A stretch of DNA of 64,000 nucleotides from Thamnaconus septentrionalis (GCA_009823395.1 CM020510.1:13830273-13894272), one strand, 5' to 3'; positions 24,017-36,200 are shown, numbered from the stretch's first letter. Notes: generated by a model from the sequence alone, not told the origin. Translations and numbers: made by a program.

Positions 24017-24647
24017 GGGGCTACATTGGGAAAGCATTTCTCTGCCGTCTAAAATGAGCCAAACACTGTTTGACCTGCCAGCTTTGGGACATTTCAGGTG
24101 ATTTTCATTGAGAGCGGTTTTGATTTGGCAGAGCTATTTAAAAGACAACATGTTTTCAGCTGTGATTTTGTTTGTGTATCTCTTTAATGGAAAATCACAT
24201 TACATGTGCAGAATGAAGCTGATGTTACGTGCAGTTAAATGTTTCCTGATTTCATATTCAAATTAACTAAGCAACCTTCTCTTTCAACCTAAAAACTTTT
24301 GGCAGGTATTCTTGAGAGGATTCGCTGTTAAACATTAACTATGCGGTTGTTGTGTCTTTGTGCCAGCAGCATGAGTAAATTTTGCTTTTACATACTTGTT
24401 TAAGTAAAAGGACTGTTTCAGCTTCCATTTTTGGTCATTCCGGATTTCTTGTTATTTAACTATACTTGGTTAAATGCTGTATAATTGCTTCAGCACAATG
24501 TTTCTATTCTGTTTTAAAAGATTTTCTAAAATAAAGGTTTTTGTTTCAAATGTTATGCAAGTGATTTCACTCCCTTACAAATTAAAGAAATTAAATAAGT
24601 TTTTGCATCATGCTCACAATCTCAATTTCTATTGATTGCATATGTAT

Positions 24648-24648
<1 letters not shown>

Positions 24649-24688
<40 letters not shown>
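24649..24688. repeat. (CA)20 microsatellite, array unit 2
   Basis: Forty bases of CA at the position equivalent to 21866-21899. Confidence 0.9.
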
Positions 24689-24691
<3 letters not shown>

Positions 24692-25184
24692 GTGTGCGCG
24701 CAAAAAGAGAAAAGAACTCACAATTTAGCCCTCTGTTTACACCCTATTGCATGCTTGGTTTATTTACCTGCTTCAACTGATACAGCTGGATGTTCCACAT
24801 GTTTGGAGTAGGACAAAACAAAGCAGCAGCAATGTGGCCTCAGAGGGTGAAAGGCTGGGCAAGTGAGCCTTTGACAGGTATCAGCGTCCTATATGACATC
24901 ACAAAAGGCTGATGTGCATGATTTAGGAAAGGCTTTCTTTGAAGATCAACCCCAATTTGCTAAAGAAGCAAATTGCTGATCAAAACCATTGTTGAAGTCA
25001 ATTTGGTAAATACGGGACCTTTAATGGTTCTTTATATGTACCTCTGTTGTCATTCAAAAACATTTTTTCTTCAAAATGCTGCAGAGTAAAAACAGCAAAA
25101 CGCAGGAAAATATTACTTTGAAAAATATTGTTATAGTTAAGAAATATTTTTTCTTTCATACTTGCATCAATGGTTTCAGCTGCC

Positions 25185-25550
25185 TCATTCATTCATTCAT
25201 CTTCTATACCCGCTTATTCCTATTCAGGGTCACGGGGGTCTGCTGGAGCCTATCCCAGCTGTCTTAGGGCGAAGGCAGGGTACACCCTGGACAAGTCGCC
25301 AGTTCATCGCAGGGCCACATAGAAACAAACAACCATTCACACGCACCTACGGACAATTTAGAATATTCAATTGACTTCACACGCATGTTTCTGGACTGTG
25401 GGAGGAAGCCGGAGTATCCGGAGAGAACCCACGCAGACATGGGGAGAACATGCAAACTCCACACAGAAAGGTCCCAGGCCCGGGCCCCGGAATCGAACCC
25501 ACGACCTTCTTGCTGTGAGGCGGCAGCGCTAACCACTGCGCCACCGTGTC
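25185..25550 (-). mobile_element. tRNA-derived SINE in array unit 3
   Basis: Same element, same position and same flanking GCTGCC as in unit 2, so it was copied with the unit rather than inserted anew. It is six bases shorter in a CCCGGG run. Confidence 0.85.
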
Positions 25551-25926
25551 GCTGCCACAAATCAATAAATGGTAATGTCATTTTTTATTTTTTTTTAATT
25601 GTGCTCAGGAAACATAATGGTTTATGCTAATAGCATGTATAATGTGACACTGAAGACGTCACTCAAAGACTACATAAAGGGAAAGAGCTTCCCACAGCTG
25701 CTCACAGAAGACATGTTCTGCTGTGAAGGGAACAGAAAGCGTGGACATGATCAGCTCCTCTGAGTCAGAAACCGATCTGTGGTTGACATCTGTGGTCCCT
25801 TTTATTTTAATGAACAGAATTTTGATTTGTGCTGACTGACAACGTGTTTGTGTTGAAAATTGCATTTTAATTAATTCCTTTGCACTTTTCTGCTTGCAGG
25901 CTTGCTTTTATTTACATGCTCAGACA

Positions 25927-26841
25927 ATGCAAAATGTGACTGACGTTCCAAGTAATTCCTCCTCCCACAGCAGACTGCCTGTAATCATCAAGGTGTGCCT
26001 CGTCATCCCCGTCTTAGGCATCTTCCTCTACTGCATAGCCGTCATGCTGCGCGTGTTTGTGTGCCACAGGCGGTACCTGGACTCCTCACGTTACATTCTC
26101 TTTGCCCACATGCTGATCAATGACACCCTGCAGCTCCTGTCCTCTGTTCTGCTCTTCCTTTTAGTCATGGGCCTGGTGAAATGTGCCATTGTTTGCTGTG
26201 TTCCTCTCCTGTTTATCTGCACTGTCACTTACCAGAACACAACGCTGATCTTGGCCACTATGTCACTGGAGCGATACGTTGCCATTTTCAATCCTCTGCA
26301 GTGCCCGGCTGCGTGGCGATCTGATCGTATCTGGATCATCATCATGTCCCTTTGGCTCCTCAGTTGCATGCTGGTGGTCATTAACTTCTCAATTGGGGAG
26401 CCCCATCCAGCCCTGGCATCCCCCCTCACCTCTGTCTTGTGCATAACAAAAATCGTCAAATCATCCCAGGTCCAGATCCTGTTCGGAGCAGCTAAGAGCA
26501 TTTTCTTTTTTGCAGCAGTGGCTGTCATCATCCTCTTCACATACATGAGAATCTTAATTGAAACCAGGAAGCTCAGACAAGACAGCGTGTCTGTGAGCAA
26601 AGCCATGCACACTGTGCTGCTGCACGGCTGCCAGCTGCTGCTGTCCATGCTGGCCTTCACCATCCCCATCACCGAAACCCTCATAGTGGTGCACGCCAAG
26701 TGGCCGCAAGAGGACATGGCGTTTTTCAACTACTTCTGTTTCATTCTGATCCCTCGGCTGCTCAGCCCTCTCATCTACGGATTCCGGGATCAGAGTCTAA
26801 GGGGCTACATTGGGAAAGCATTTCTCTGCCGTCTAAAATGA
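25927..26841 (+). CDS. Odorant receptor, OR131-2-like, array copy 3
   Basis: 304 aa, intact, with complete TM7 and tail (ends FLCRLK). It differs from copy 1 at a few scattered residues (for example Val for Phe at the DxPS site, Val for Ala in FVCHRR, Cys for Ser in FICTVTY). Extracellular loop 2 carries the type B block (TSVLCITKIVKSS), one residue shorter than type A. It is the functional counterpart of the broken copy 2. AATAAA at 27314-27319. Confidence 0.88.
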   Translation: MQNVTDVPSNSSSHSRLPVIIKVCLVIPVLGIFLYCIAVMLRVFVCHRRYLDSSRYILFAHMLINDTLQLLSSVLLFLLVMGLVKCAIVCCVPLLFICTVTYQNTTLILATMSLERYVAIFNPLQCPAAWRSDRIWIIIMSLWLLSCMLVVINFSIGEPHPALASPLTSVLCITKIVKSSQVQILFGAAKSIFFFAAVAVIILFTYMRILIETRKLRQDSVSVSKAMHTVLLHGCQLLLSMLAFTIPITETLIVVHAKWPQEDMAFFNYFCFILIPRLLSPLIYGFRDQSLRGYIGKAFLCRLK

Positions 26842-27431
26842 GCCAAACACTGTTTGACCTGCCAGCTTTGGGACATTTCAGGTGATTTTCATTGAGAGCG
26901 GTTTTGATTTGGCAGAGCTATTTAAAAGACAACATGTTTTCAGCTGTGATTTTGTTTGTGTATCTCTTTAATGGAAAATCACATTACATGTGCAGAATGA
27001 AGCTGATGTTACGTGCAGTTAAATGTTTCCTGATTTCATATTCAAATTAACTAAGCAACCTTCTCTTTCAACCTAAAAACCTTTGGCAGGTATTCTTGAG
27101 AGGATTCGCTGTTAAACATTAACTATGCGGTTGTTGTGTCTTTGTGCCAGCAGCATGAGTAAATTTTGCTTTTACATACTTGTTTAAGTAAAAGGACTGT
27201 TTCAGCTTCCATTTTTGGTCATTCCGGATTTCTTGTTATTTAACTATACTTGGTTAAATGCTGTATAATTGCTTCAGCACAATGTTTCTATTCTGTTTTA
27301 AAAGATTTTCTAAAATAAAGGTTTTTGTTTCAAATGTTATGCAAGTGATTTCACTCCCTTACAAATTAAAGAAATGAAATAAGTTTTTGCATCATGCTCA
27401 CAATCTCAATTTCTATTGATTGCATATGTAT

Positions 27432-27432
<1 letters not shown>

Positions 27433-27476
<44 letters not shown>
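27433..27476. repeat. (CA)22 microsatellite, array unit 3
   Basis: Forty-four bases of CA at the equivalent position. Unit 4 has no counterpart because it is cut before this point. Confidence 0.9.
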
Positions 27477-27479
<3 letters not shown>

Positions 27480-27972
27480 GTGTGCGCGCAAAAAGAGAAA
27501 AGAACTCACAATTTAGCCCTCTGTTTACACCCTATTGCATGCTTGGTTTATTTACCTGCTTCAACTGATACAGCTGGATGTTCCACATGTTTGGAGTAGG
27601 ACAAAACAAAGCAGCAGCAATGTGGCCTCAGAGGGTGAAAGGCTGGGCAAGTGAGCCTTTGACAGGTATCAGCGTCCTATATGACATCACAAAAGGCTGA
27701 TGTGCATGATTTAGGAAAGGCTTTCTTTGAAGATCAACCCCAATTTGCTAAAGAAGCAAATTGCTGATCAAAACCATTGTTGAAGTCAATTTGGTAAATA
27801 CGGGACCTTTAATGGTTCTTTATATGTACCTCTGTTGTCATTCAAAAACATTTTTTCTTCAAAATGCTGCAGAGTAAAAACAGCAAAACGCAGGAAAATA
27901 TTACTTTGAAAAATATTGTTATAGTTAAGAAATCTTTTTTCTTTCATACTTGCATCAATGGTTTCAGCTGCC

Positions 27973-28338
27973 TCATTCATTCATTCATCTTCTATACCCG
28001 CTTATTCCAATTCAGGGTCACAGGGGTCTGCTGGAGCCTATCCCAGCTGTCTTAGGGCGAAGGCAGGGTACACCCTGGACAAGTCGCCAGTTCATCGCAG
28101 GGCCACATAGAAACAAACAACCATTCACACGCACCTACGGACAATTTAGAATATTCAATTGACTTCACACGCATGTTTCTGGACTGTGGGAGGAAGCCGG
28201 AGTATCCGGAGAGAACCCACGCAGACATGGGGAGAACATGCAAACTCCACACAGAATGGTCCCAGGCCCGGGCCCCGGAATCGAACCCACGACCTTCTTG
28301 CTGTGAGGCGGCAGCCCTAACCACTGCGCCACCGTGTC
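27973..28338 (-). mobile_element. tRNA-derived SINE in array unit 4
   Basis: Third copy of the same insertion with identical borders. It carries a few private substitutions (for example in the box A region, GGTTAGGGCTG). Confidence 0.85.
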
Positions 28339-28714
28339 GCTGCCACGAATCAATAAATGGTAATGTCATTTTTTATTTTTTTTTAATTGTGCTCAGGAAA
28401 CATAATGGTTTATGCTAATAACATGTATAATGTGACACTGAAGACGTCACTCAAAGACTACATAAAGGGAAAGAGCTTCCCACAGCTGCTCACAGAAGAC
28501 ATGTTCTGCTGTGAAGGGAACAGAAAGCGTGGACATGATCAGCTCCTCTGAGTCAGAAACCGATCTGTGGTTGACATCTGTGGTCCCTTTTATTTTAATG
28601 AACAGAATTTTGATTTGTGCTGACTGACAACGTGTTTGTGTTGAAAATTGCATTTTAATTAATTCCTTTGCACTTTTCTGCTTGCAGGCTTGCTTTTATT
28701 TACATGCTCAGACA

Positions 28715-29632
28715 ATGCAAAATGTGACTGACTTTCCAAGTAATTCCTCCTCCCACAGCAGACTGCCTGTGATCATCAAGGTGTGCCTCGTCATCCCCGT
28801 CTTAGGCATCTTCCTCTACTGCATAGCCGTCATGCTGCGCGTGTTTGCGTGCCACAGGCGGTACCTGGACTCCTCACGTTACATTCTCTTTGCCCACATG
28901 CTGATCAATGACACCCTGCAGCTCCTGTCCTCTGTGCTGCTCTTCCTTTTAGTCATGGGCCTGGTGAAATGTGCCATTGTTTGCTGTGTTCCTCTCCTGT
29001 TCATCTCCACTGTCACTTACCAGAACACAACGCTGATCTTGGCCACTATGTCACTGGAGCGATACGTTGCCATTTTCTATCCTCTGCAGTGCCCGGCTGC
29101 ATGGCGATCTGATCGTATCTGGATCATCATCATGTCCCTTTGGCTCCTCAGTTGCATGGTGGTGGTCATTAACTACTCGATTGGGGAGCCCAATCCAGCC
29201 CTGGCATCCCCCCTCACTACTCCTGTCGCGTGCTTACCAGTACTACTCAAATCATCCCAGGTCCAGATCCTGTTCGGAGCAGCTAAAAGCATTTTCTTTT
29301 TTGCAGCAGTGGCTGTCATCATCCTCTTCACATACATGAGAATCTTAATTGAAACCAGGAAGCTCAGACAAGACAGCGTGTCTGTGAGCAAAGCCATGCA
29401 CACTGTGCTGCTGCACGGCTGCCAGCTGCTGCTGTCCATGCTGGCCTTCACCATCCCCATCACCGAAACCCTCATAGTGGTGCACGCCAAGTGGCCGCAA
29501 GAGGACATTGCGTTTTTCAACTACTTCTGTTTCATTCTGATCCCTCGGCTGCTCAGCCCTCTCATCTACGGATTCCGGGATCAGAGTCTAAGGGGCTACA
29601 TTGGGAAAGCATTTCTCTGCCGTCTAAAATGA
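28715..29632 (+). CDS. Odorant receptor, OR131-2-like, array copy 4
   Basis: 305 aa, intact. It carries the type A loop 2 like copy 1 (TTPVACLPVLLKSS), with private differences (GEPNPALAS, LLKSS), while its upstream DNA, including the SINE, is like copies 2 and 3. The 3' region is cut at 30066, before the AATAAA used by copies 1-3. A transcript would therefore have to end in the following relic, where AATAAA occurs at 30281-30286. Confidence 0.88.
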   Translation: MQNVTDFPSNSSSHSRLPVIIKVCLVIPVLGIFLYCIAVMLRVFACHRRYLDSSRYILFAHMLINDTLQLLSSVLLFLLVMGLVKCAIVCCVPLLFISTVTYQNTTLILATMSLERYVAIFYPLQCPAAWRSDRIWIIIMSLWLLSCMVVVINYSIGEPNPALASPLTTPVACLPVLLKSSQVQILFGAAKSIFFFAAVAVIILFTYMRILIETRKLRQDSVSVSKAMHTVLLHGCQLLLSMLAFTIPITETLIVVHAKWPQEDIAFFNYFCFILIPRLLSPLIYGFRDQSLRGYIGKAFLCRLK

Positions 29633-30066
29633 GTCAAACACTGTTTGACCTGCCAGCTTTGGGACATTTCAGGTGATTTTCATTGAGAGCGGTTTTGATT
29701 TGGCAGAGCTATTTAAAAGACAACATGTTTTCAGCTGTGATTTTGTTTGTGTATCTCTTTAATGGAAAATCACATTACATGTGCAGAATGAAGCTGATGT
29801 TACGTGCAGTTAAATGTTTCCTGATTTCATATTCAAATTAACTAAGCAACCTTCTCTTTCAACCTAAAAACTTTTGGCAGGTATTCTTGAGAGGATTCGC
29901 TGTTAAACATTAACTATGCGGTTGTTGTGTCTTTGTGCCAGCAGCATGAGTAAATTTTGCTTTTACATACTTGTTTAAGTAAAAGGACTGTTTCAGCTTC
30001 CATTTTTGGTCATTCCGGATTTCTTGTTATTTAACTATACTTGGTTAAATGCTGTATAATTGCTTC

Positions 30067-30545
30067 GCTTTGGGACACCACAGGTGCTTTTCCATCAGAG
30101 CTGTTCAGATTCAGAGCCTTTTAAAAGTCAACGTGCTTTCAGCTATGTTTTTGTTTTCGAAGAGAAAATTTCATTGCGTGCTCTAAATGAAAATAATTTC
30201 ACTTTCAGTTAAATGTTTATTGATTTCACATAACAACAACATTAACCATACAGTGGTTGTGTCCTTGTGCCAGCAGCATTAATAAAAAAAAAAAACCTCT
30301 TGCAGTTGTTAAAGGAAAATAACTGTTTCAGCCTCCATTTTTGGGGAATTCATAATTTATTATTATTATTACCACAAGACTTGGATGCATGCAGTGTAAG
30401 TATTTCAACACCGTGTTTCTTATCTGTTTTCAATAGATTTTCTAACATGATGGCTTTTGTTGTAAAGTTTACGTACCTGCCTTTGCCCCCTTACAAAATG
30501 AGAAAATTAAATACATTTTTTGTACAATGCTCTCAGTTATGATTA
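30067..30545 (+). pseudogene. Relic 3' region of an older, lost receptor copy
   Basis: After 30066 the sequence jumps to a diverged version of the unit's 3' region starting right after the stop codon. Parallels include GCTTTGGGACA, TTTAAAAG(A/T)CAAC(A/G)TG, GTTAAATGTTT, TTGTGCCAGCAGCAT, CTGTTTCAGC(T/C)TCCATTTTTGG and AGATTTTCTAA. The divergence is far greater than between the array units. It marks the place of an older receptor gene whose coding part is gone. Confidence 0.8.
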
Positions 30546-31468
30546 TAAGTAAATACATACAGAAAGTGAATCATATGGCCACAAATGGGAAAACAATAAG
30601 CAATTATAAGAAAAGTTTCCTTTTCACACGCACATATATGGTGGAACGAAGACACACTGAAGTTTTTTTTTTTAATTCTTGTGGATTTCTTTATAAATTA
30701 ATATGAAAACACTTATTTATGTGTTTGTGAGGAAAATGTGTGGTTTTATGTTAATCCCAAATATAAATGCAATTTACACCATATCACAAGCAAATGCTGT
30801 GTCAAAAATAATATCATGCAGTTACCACATATGACAATGTTTTCTGTATTGCCCTTGTCATGCACATTACACGCATACACATGCACACTAATGCAATACA
30901 AATCCTTAACCCAAAACTAATTTTTTGCCACTGATGTGTTTCCTTTATTTACTGTTTCAGTCTCATGATTAAATCTACCCTGCAGGCCTGAAGCTTTAAC
31001 ATTGCAATATCCAACGTTAACCTGCAGATGTCGCACCATCTCCAAAGTTGTGGCCAACACGTGACAATATGATGATTAGCATTGGCGCCTGATTTAAAAA
31101 TAAAAAAGTGGCATTAATCGAAGTAGAATAGAATAGAATAGAATAGAATACTCATGGTGTAGCGAAAAAACGCTGTAACTTTTTTTTTAAAATTCGCTTT
31201 CAGTTTATTTTTCTGCTTGTAACATATTAAGGAAAGTAATACACGACGCAATCAAGTCTGACAGTGTTTTATTTGCGGTATGTATGTAACTGAACGGGGA
31301 GGGAAAATCGACATTGCGATCTCGGGTTGAAAGTCCTGCAGAACCTCCCAATTTCTGCTTCTAGAGACCTCACTGACTGGGCAGAGACTCAGATCGACTG
31401 CAGTGGAAGGAGGAGGAGGAGGCAGAAGAAGAAGAAGCTGCGGAGCGACGGCGGCGGCGGCTTCACAG
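30546..31468. other. Intergenic DNA and p4ha3 leader
   Basis: AT-rich spacer with a (GAATA)n run at about 31126-31150. The last 150 bases, which include GGA and GGC repeats, probably hold the p4ha3 leader. No other gene was seen. Confidence 0.5.
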
Positions 31469-33208
31469 ATGAACTGGTCGACGTGTGTGTACTACTGCTG
31501 GAGCCTTATGGCTGTGGCCGTGATGCCGGCGTGCGTGGGCGAAATGTACACGTCCCTGTTGAACGTGAAGCAGGCGATCGCGGTGGAGCGCCGGCTGATC
31601 GAACACCTGAGGACCTACATCGACCACGAGCTGGAGAGGCTGGATGACGTCAGACGGTGGGTCGCACACTTTATGACAGATAGTGCAGTTCATTGTTTCG
31701 AAGAGTTCGGGCGCTGTGCAGTTCAAGGATGGTGGATGGTGACGTAAACGTTCGCACATTTTTGCAAACAGGTCACGTGAGTAGTTTTAAATTCAAGTCT
31801 TTTTTTTTTTCTAACTCCTACTGACATGTCTTTTGTATGACTGTCTGTCCAGAAGAGAAACGATCAAAGCCCATTTAATTTATTTTTATTTCTAATATTT
31901 ATTTATTTTTGTCAAAGAGTTAGATACACATGTAAAGTGATATGATGGTAGAAACTACAAATCCCCAGTGGAGAGTTCCCACAATGCGGGCACCTCCATC
32001 CAGCCAGAACATGGGACATTTGGTCAAGCCAGACTGGACTGCTACAGCTGTGAGGCTGTCGTTTGGAAACAGTGTGACTGGTGTGAAACAGAAAGCCAAA
32101 TGTGCTGCCACTTTATGGTCATGACTCACCACTTTCTCTGTGTCCGAGACGAGCCGCTCTGACCATGAAACCTGAAGCGGCAGCCTAATGATTGTGGCCA
32201 GTTTGACACGTGAGGTTGGAGAATTTGCAGCGTAAATGTCTTGGCTCGTGTTAGCACGGCCTCTGTGATGACAGTGGTAATAGGTTGACAATGTTTTCTT
32301 TTAGAATGTGCTCTGTTAAACAAAACTTGGACAGAGCGTAGCTTGAAATCGTGTCTGTCATGGTGTGACGGGAAAAAGATAAATTGAAATGTACTGTACA
32401 TATTAATAGTGCACATGCGTATTCCTATTAAAAAACGTCTGTAACAGTTCAATGAACTGAAATGAGTAGTTTGTCCTTTGCATCTTTTTAGCTAGCTCCA
32501 CTTTTTAGAAAGTGGCCACTGAAACCCACAGTTCAGAAGATCTATCCTTTATGACTTCACAAAGGATACTGATAAACTCTCAGGGGTTCATAATGTTTCT
32601 CTTTTGTCTCTTTCCAAACATGCGGAAGGCCTGAAGGTTTTTAACAGCTAATTTGACTGTAAACAGAGTGCTAAATAGGCTGTTTTCTGGAGAACTATAA
32701 AGTTTTTGGGGCAGTTATCCACAGAAGAGAGAAGAAGAAGAGAATGGTTATTTTATGGGCTCCTTTATCACTTCTTAAAATTTTATTAACTGTTAGGTTG
32801 AGACCAACGGAAGAAAACACATTTTCTGTTCTGACATAATTTCATCCTGAAAAAATCAAAGAAACAAAAATCTCAACACTCGGGATTCTCTTCCATCAAA
32901 TGCAGAACGGAAATCCTCAATCAAGCGTTTGTTTCCATGACAACATAACAGGCTGCTTCTGTCCCGTCCACGCAGCTTCTATGCAAAAGTGACCGGCCTC
33001 CACGCCGACCACTACAAAGCACCCGAGGCGGCGATGGCCAACCCGCTGGTGGCGTTCACCCTGATCAAGAGGCTGCACTCGGAGTGGCTGAACGTCGTCT
33101 ACAGTGACGAAGCGCTGGAGAACTTGCAAGGTTGGCTTCCTCACGAGCACATCTGTTGGTGATAAAAAGAACACTCACTCCTCCCTGCTGTCATCGCCTA
33201 TATCCACA

Positions 33209-33256
<48 letters not shown>

Positions 33257-36200
33257 GACCTTTTGGCCCCACTGTTGTCCAGCCCTTAGGTCGGGTTACG
33301 AGGAGGAAGAGGCAGATCTTCCCAAGCTGGAAGACCTCCAGGGGGCCGCCAAGGGGCTAATGAGGCTGCAGGACGTATACGCTCTCCAGGTTGGGAGTCT
33401 GGCCAAAGGACGTTTCCAGAGAGTCGCTGATGGAAAGCCCACCGATGTCTGCCTGCCCATTGTGTCCATCCCGCTCTCTGGCGATGATTGCTTTCAAGTG
33501 GGAAAGGTACAAACCATAAGTTGTTGTAGTTGTTGAGGTTTTTTGCTAATACTAGGGCTTTTTATTTTAAAACTGTCAGTCCTAGATTTTCGACAAAGAG
33601 AACAAATACAAGAATATGGAGAATATGCAACTAGACTTTTTGGAGAAGGCAGAAAACACGAGGAGGCCATTGAAGTGTTGAAAATGTCTGAAAATGCAAC
33701 TATTCCTCAAGAAATACGAACTATAGAAATACATTTTTTGTGAGCTGGAAAATGGCTGTCACTCGCAATACTGTGGTGAGACTGAAGACAGACACCCAAA
33801 AACCGAGTCTAGGTTTCACTGTTTTCTGTGAGGGGAAAATATACTCTGAACCAACTATGAGACCAAGGTAAAAAAAAAAAAAAAAAAAGATTTCCCAACA
33901 GCAAATTCCACTATTTATATAAAGCGATGATGTGTAAGGCAGGGCACTGTGTGAGAGACACTTTGGTGTATGGAAAAGACATTATCTCATGCTGCAGTCA
34001 CAGCGAGTTCTCTACACATGCGCCAGGGCCTGAGACGACCCGTAAACAACATGGATGTTTTCTTTATACATTGTCGTTCGTAAGAATTTCTGTTTATGGG
34101 GCAGAAAAAAACTTTCTCAAAAGCAACAGCGGTTGCCAGCGACGTTTGGAGAAATTCTAATGCCAATGACATCAGCCTCTATTTTCCTGCAGATTACTCG
34201 TCATTCAGGAGAGATTACTGTCTCGTTAAAGGCTAATAGCTCCCAAATTACTGGGTGTGATGTGATGAACTGTGCGAATACTTGGAGAGAGTGAGAGTGT
34301 TTTTTTTTAGGGGGTGCAGGGCATGCTGAAATTATTGTAAGTGTCCTTTATCGGTCCGTGGATACAACCTGTGATTTCAGGAGCCTGTTGGTTGATGCTG
34401 TCAGACGTGTCGTCAGCACCCACTCAGTCATATCACATCTGCGACAGGCAGTTTTATGAGGAGCTGAGGAGACACACTGCAGCCAGTGTTCATGACCAGA
34501 GACGGTCATGGGTGAGATGAGCGGGATACAGTGAAAATGCATTATTGGAAACCCAGCCAAGTCAGTTTGGGTTGGATATCTATTTGTCAATTATTTACAT
34601 ATTGGAAATTTAATAAGAATACTAACAAAATCTACTGGTTTCATCTTCACAGATGTTAGTTGAACATTGTAGAGGTGCTCTCCATGAGGGAGTACAGAAC
34701 TAAATCTGTCAGTCCAGTGCTGGCTGGCGTTGCTGTCCAACAAAGACAATTCAGTTGAACTTGTCTGTCAACAGATGTTTGACTTTTGTGTTTGACACAG
34801 GTGGCCTACGAGCAGGAAGACTACTACCACTCGGTGCAGTGGTTGGAGGAGTCAGTGAGGCTTTTCAGAGGGACGGGAAGCCAGTGGAGCCCCGAGAACG
34901 AAGCCACTCTCCAGGATGCCCTGGACCACCTGGCCTTCTCTCACTTTAAAGTAGGCCGGGGGACTTTTGAGGAAGGGATCCGTGTTTAGTCGTCTAACGT
35001 GTTGCACTGACATAAAGTTAATTTCTCTCTCAGACAGGAAACGTCTCCTCGGCTCTCAGCCTTTCTCAGGAATTGTTATATTACGGTATTGTCTCGTTGA
35101 AGGAAACCTGTTTTTCATACTTGTTGTACAAGCTCTCTGTCTAAACTGAATACTGTTCTGTGATTATGGAGCCAAAAAAGATTCTAATTTCTGTGGATGT
35201 TTACCCTCAGATCCACAGAACGGACGAGTTCTACAGAACGTGGAAAAATATGAGAAACTGCTGGGTTCTCTTCCGTCCAAAGCGGCAGATGGCCTGAAGA
35301 GACCCACCTCCCAATACATAAGAACCAGGGACACGTATGAGAGGCTGTGTCAGACCCAAGGCTCTCAGGTAATAATCAGAATATATATATATCAACTGTT
35401 CTTTCACTGGAGCATATACTTGCCAAAGTATATACATGCCGTGTAAATGCTAGTTTAATTATCATTAAAAGAAGTCCTGATATTTGGAACAAACTGTTAA
35501 AATGAAATATCGCAACCATGATTTGTTTGCATTGTCTCGGCCACTGTAGACTCCTGTGATTTTGACTTTAACTTTTTGTCTTGGCTTCACTTATCGTGGG
35601 CAGGGAACTTTTTTTTTTTTGCGTTTGCAGATGAAAAGAGATTCTTTTTTTTCTCAATGCAGTTAATAGACTCCATCTGTTTGTCTCTGCAGCCAAGGCA
35701 TTTTGAAAACCCCAGACTCTTCTGCGATTACTTCACCAAGGGCCATCCTGAGCTCGTGCTGCAGCCGGCGAGGCGTGAGGTGTTGAGCCTGCAGCCGTAC
35801 GTGGTTCTGTACCACAACTTTGTCACTGACACTGAGGCGGAGGAAATAAAGCAGTTGGCCCAGCCGGGGGTAAGCTGCTATTAAATGAGCAATTTTATTT
35901 TTAAAGGGAAAAACTTAACCACGTGCCTTTTTCGTTTTAGACCTTTTATAATGTTAAAAAAAAAAAGGGCAATGTTGAAAGTACTCATTTTGCGACAAAT
36001 TTATTTGACCGCCGCTCTCTGTTCTTATGTGATGTCATCCCCACCCAACTGCCTAAGACTGTCACGACTGACTTGTTATTTCCTCTTGCAAACATGTGGA
36101 CAGTCTTTGGCAGGAAGTTTTTGCAGGAAGCAAAAGTTAAGAGGGCTAAATATGCAGATTTTTTTTTTAGATAATTTGTTCATACAGGGCAATTTTATTC

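Larger units (their letters stand above)
19536..30066 (+). repeat. Tandem array of four odorant-receptor units
   Basis: Four direct repeats start at the same word (CCCTCTGTTTACACCC) at 19536, 21940, 24729 and 27517. Spacing is 2404, 2789 and 2788 bases; the last unit is cut at 30066. Each unit holds a spacer, a leader with a CATAAAG box about 180 bases before a splice-acceptor-like TTTCTGCTTGCAG, one receptor frame, and a 3' region with AATAAA and a (CA)n run. The first unit is shorter because it lacks a SINE. Identity between units is very high over coding and non-coding DNA alike, which points to recent unequal exchange and/or gene conversion. Confidence 0.93.

Noticed and set aside
22209..28418. 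Frames of 60-107 codons in the array spacers
   Set aside because: They lie within the tRNA-derived SINE or its flanks and are not genes.
20090..28653. A 68-codon minus-strand frame upstream of every receptor copy
   Set aside because: Same cause: repeated because the spacer is repeated. It has no recognisable domain and overlaps the likely leader of the receptors.
20815..29520. Long antisense frames (115-166 codons) repeated opposite each odorant receptor
   Set aside because: They are conserved only because the units are near-identical copies; the peptides match no family and mirror the receptor codons.
31403..31468. Earlier in-frame ATG for p4ha3
   Set aside because: It would put a glycine/arginine/alanine low-complexity stretch before the signal peptide; the ATG at 31469 gives a normal ER signal.
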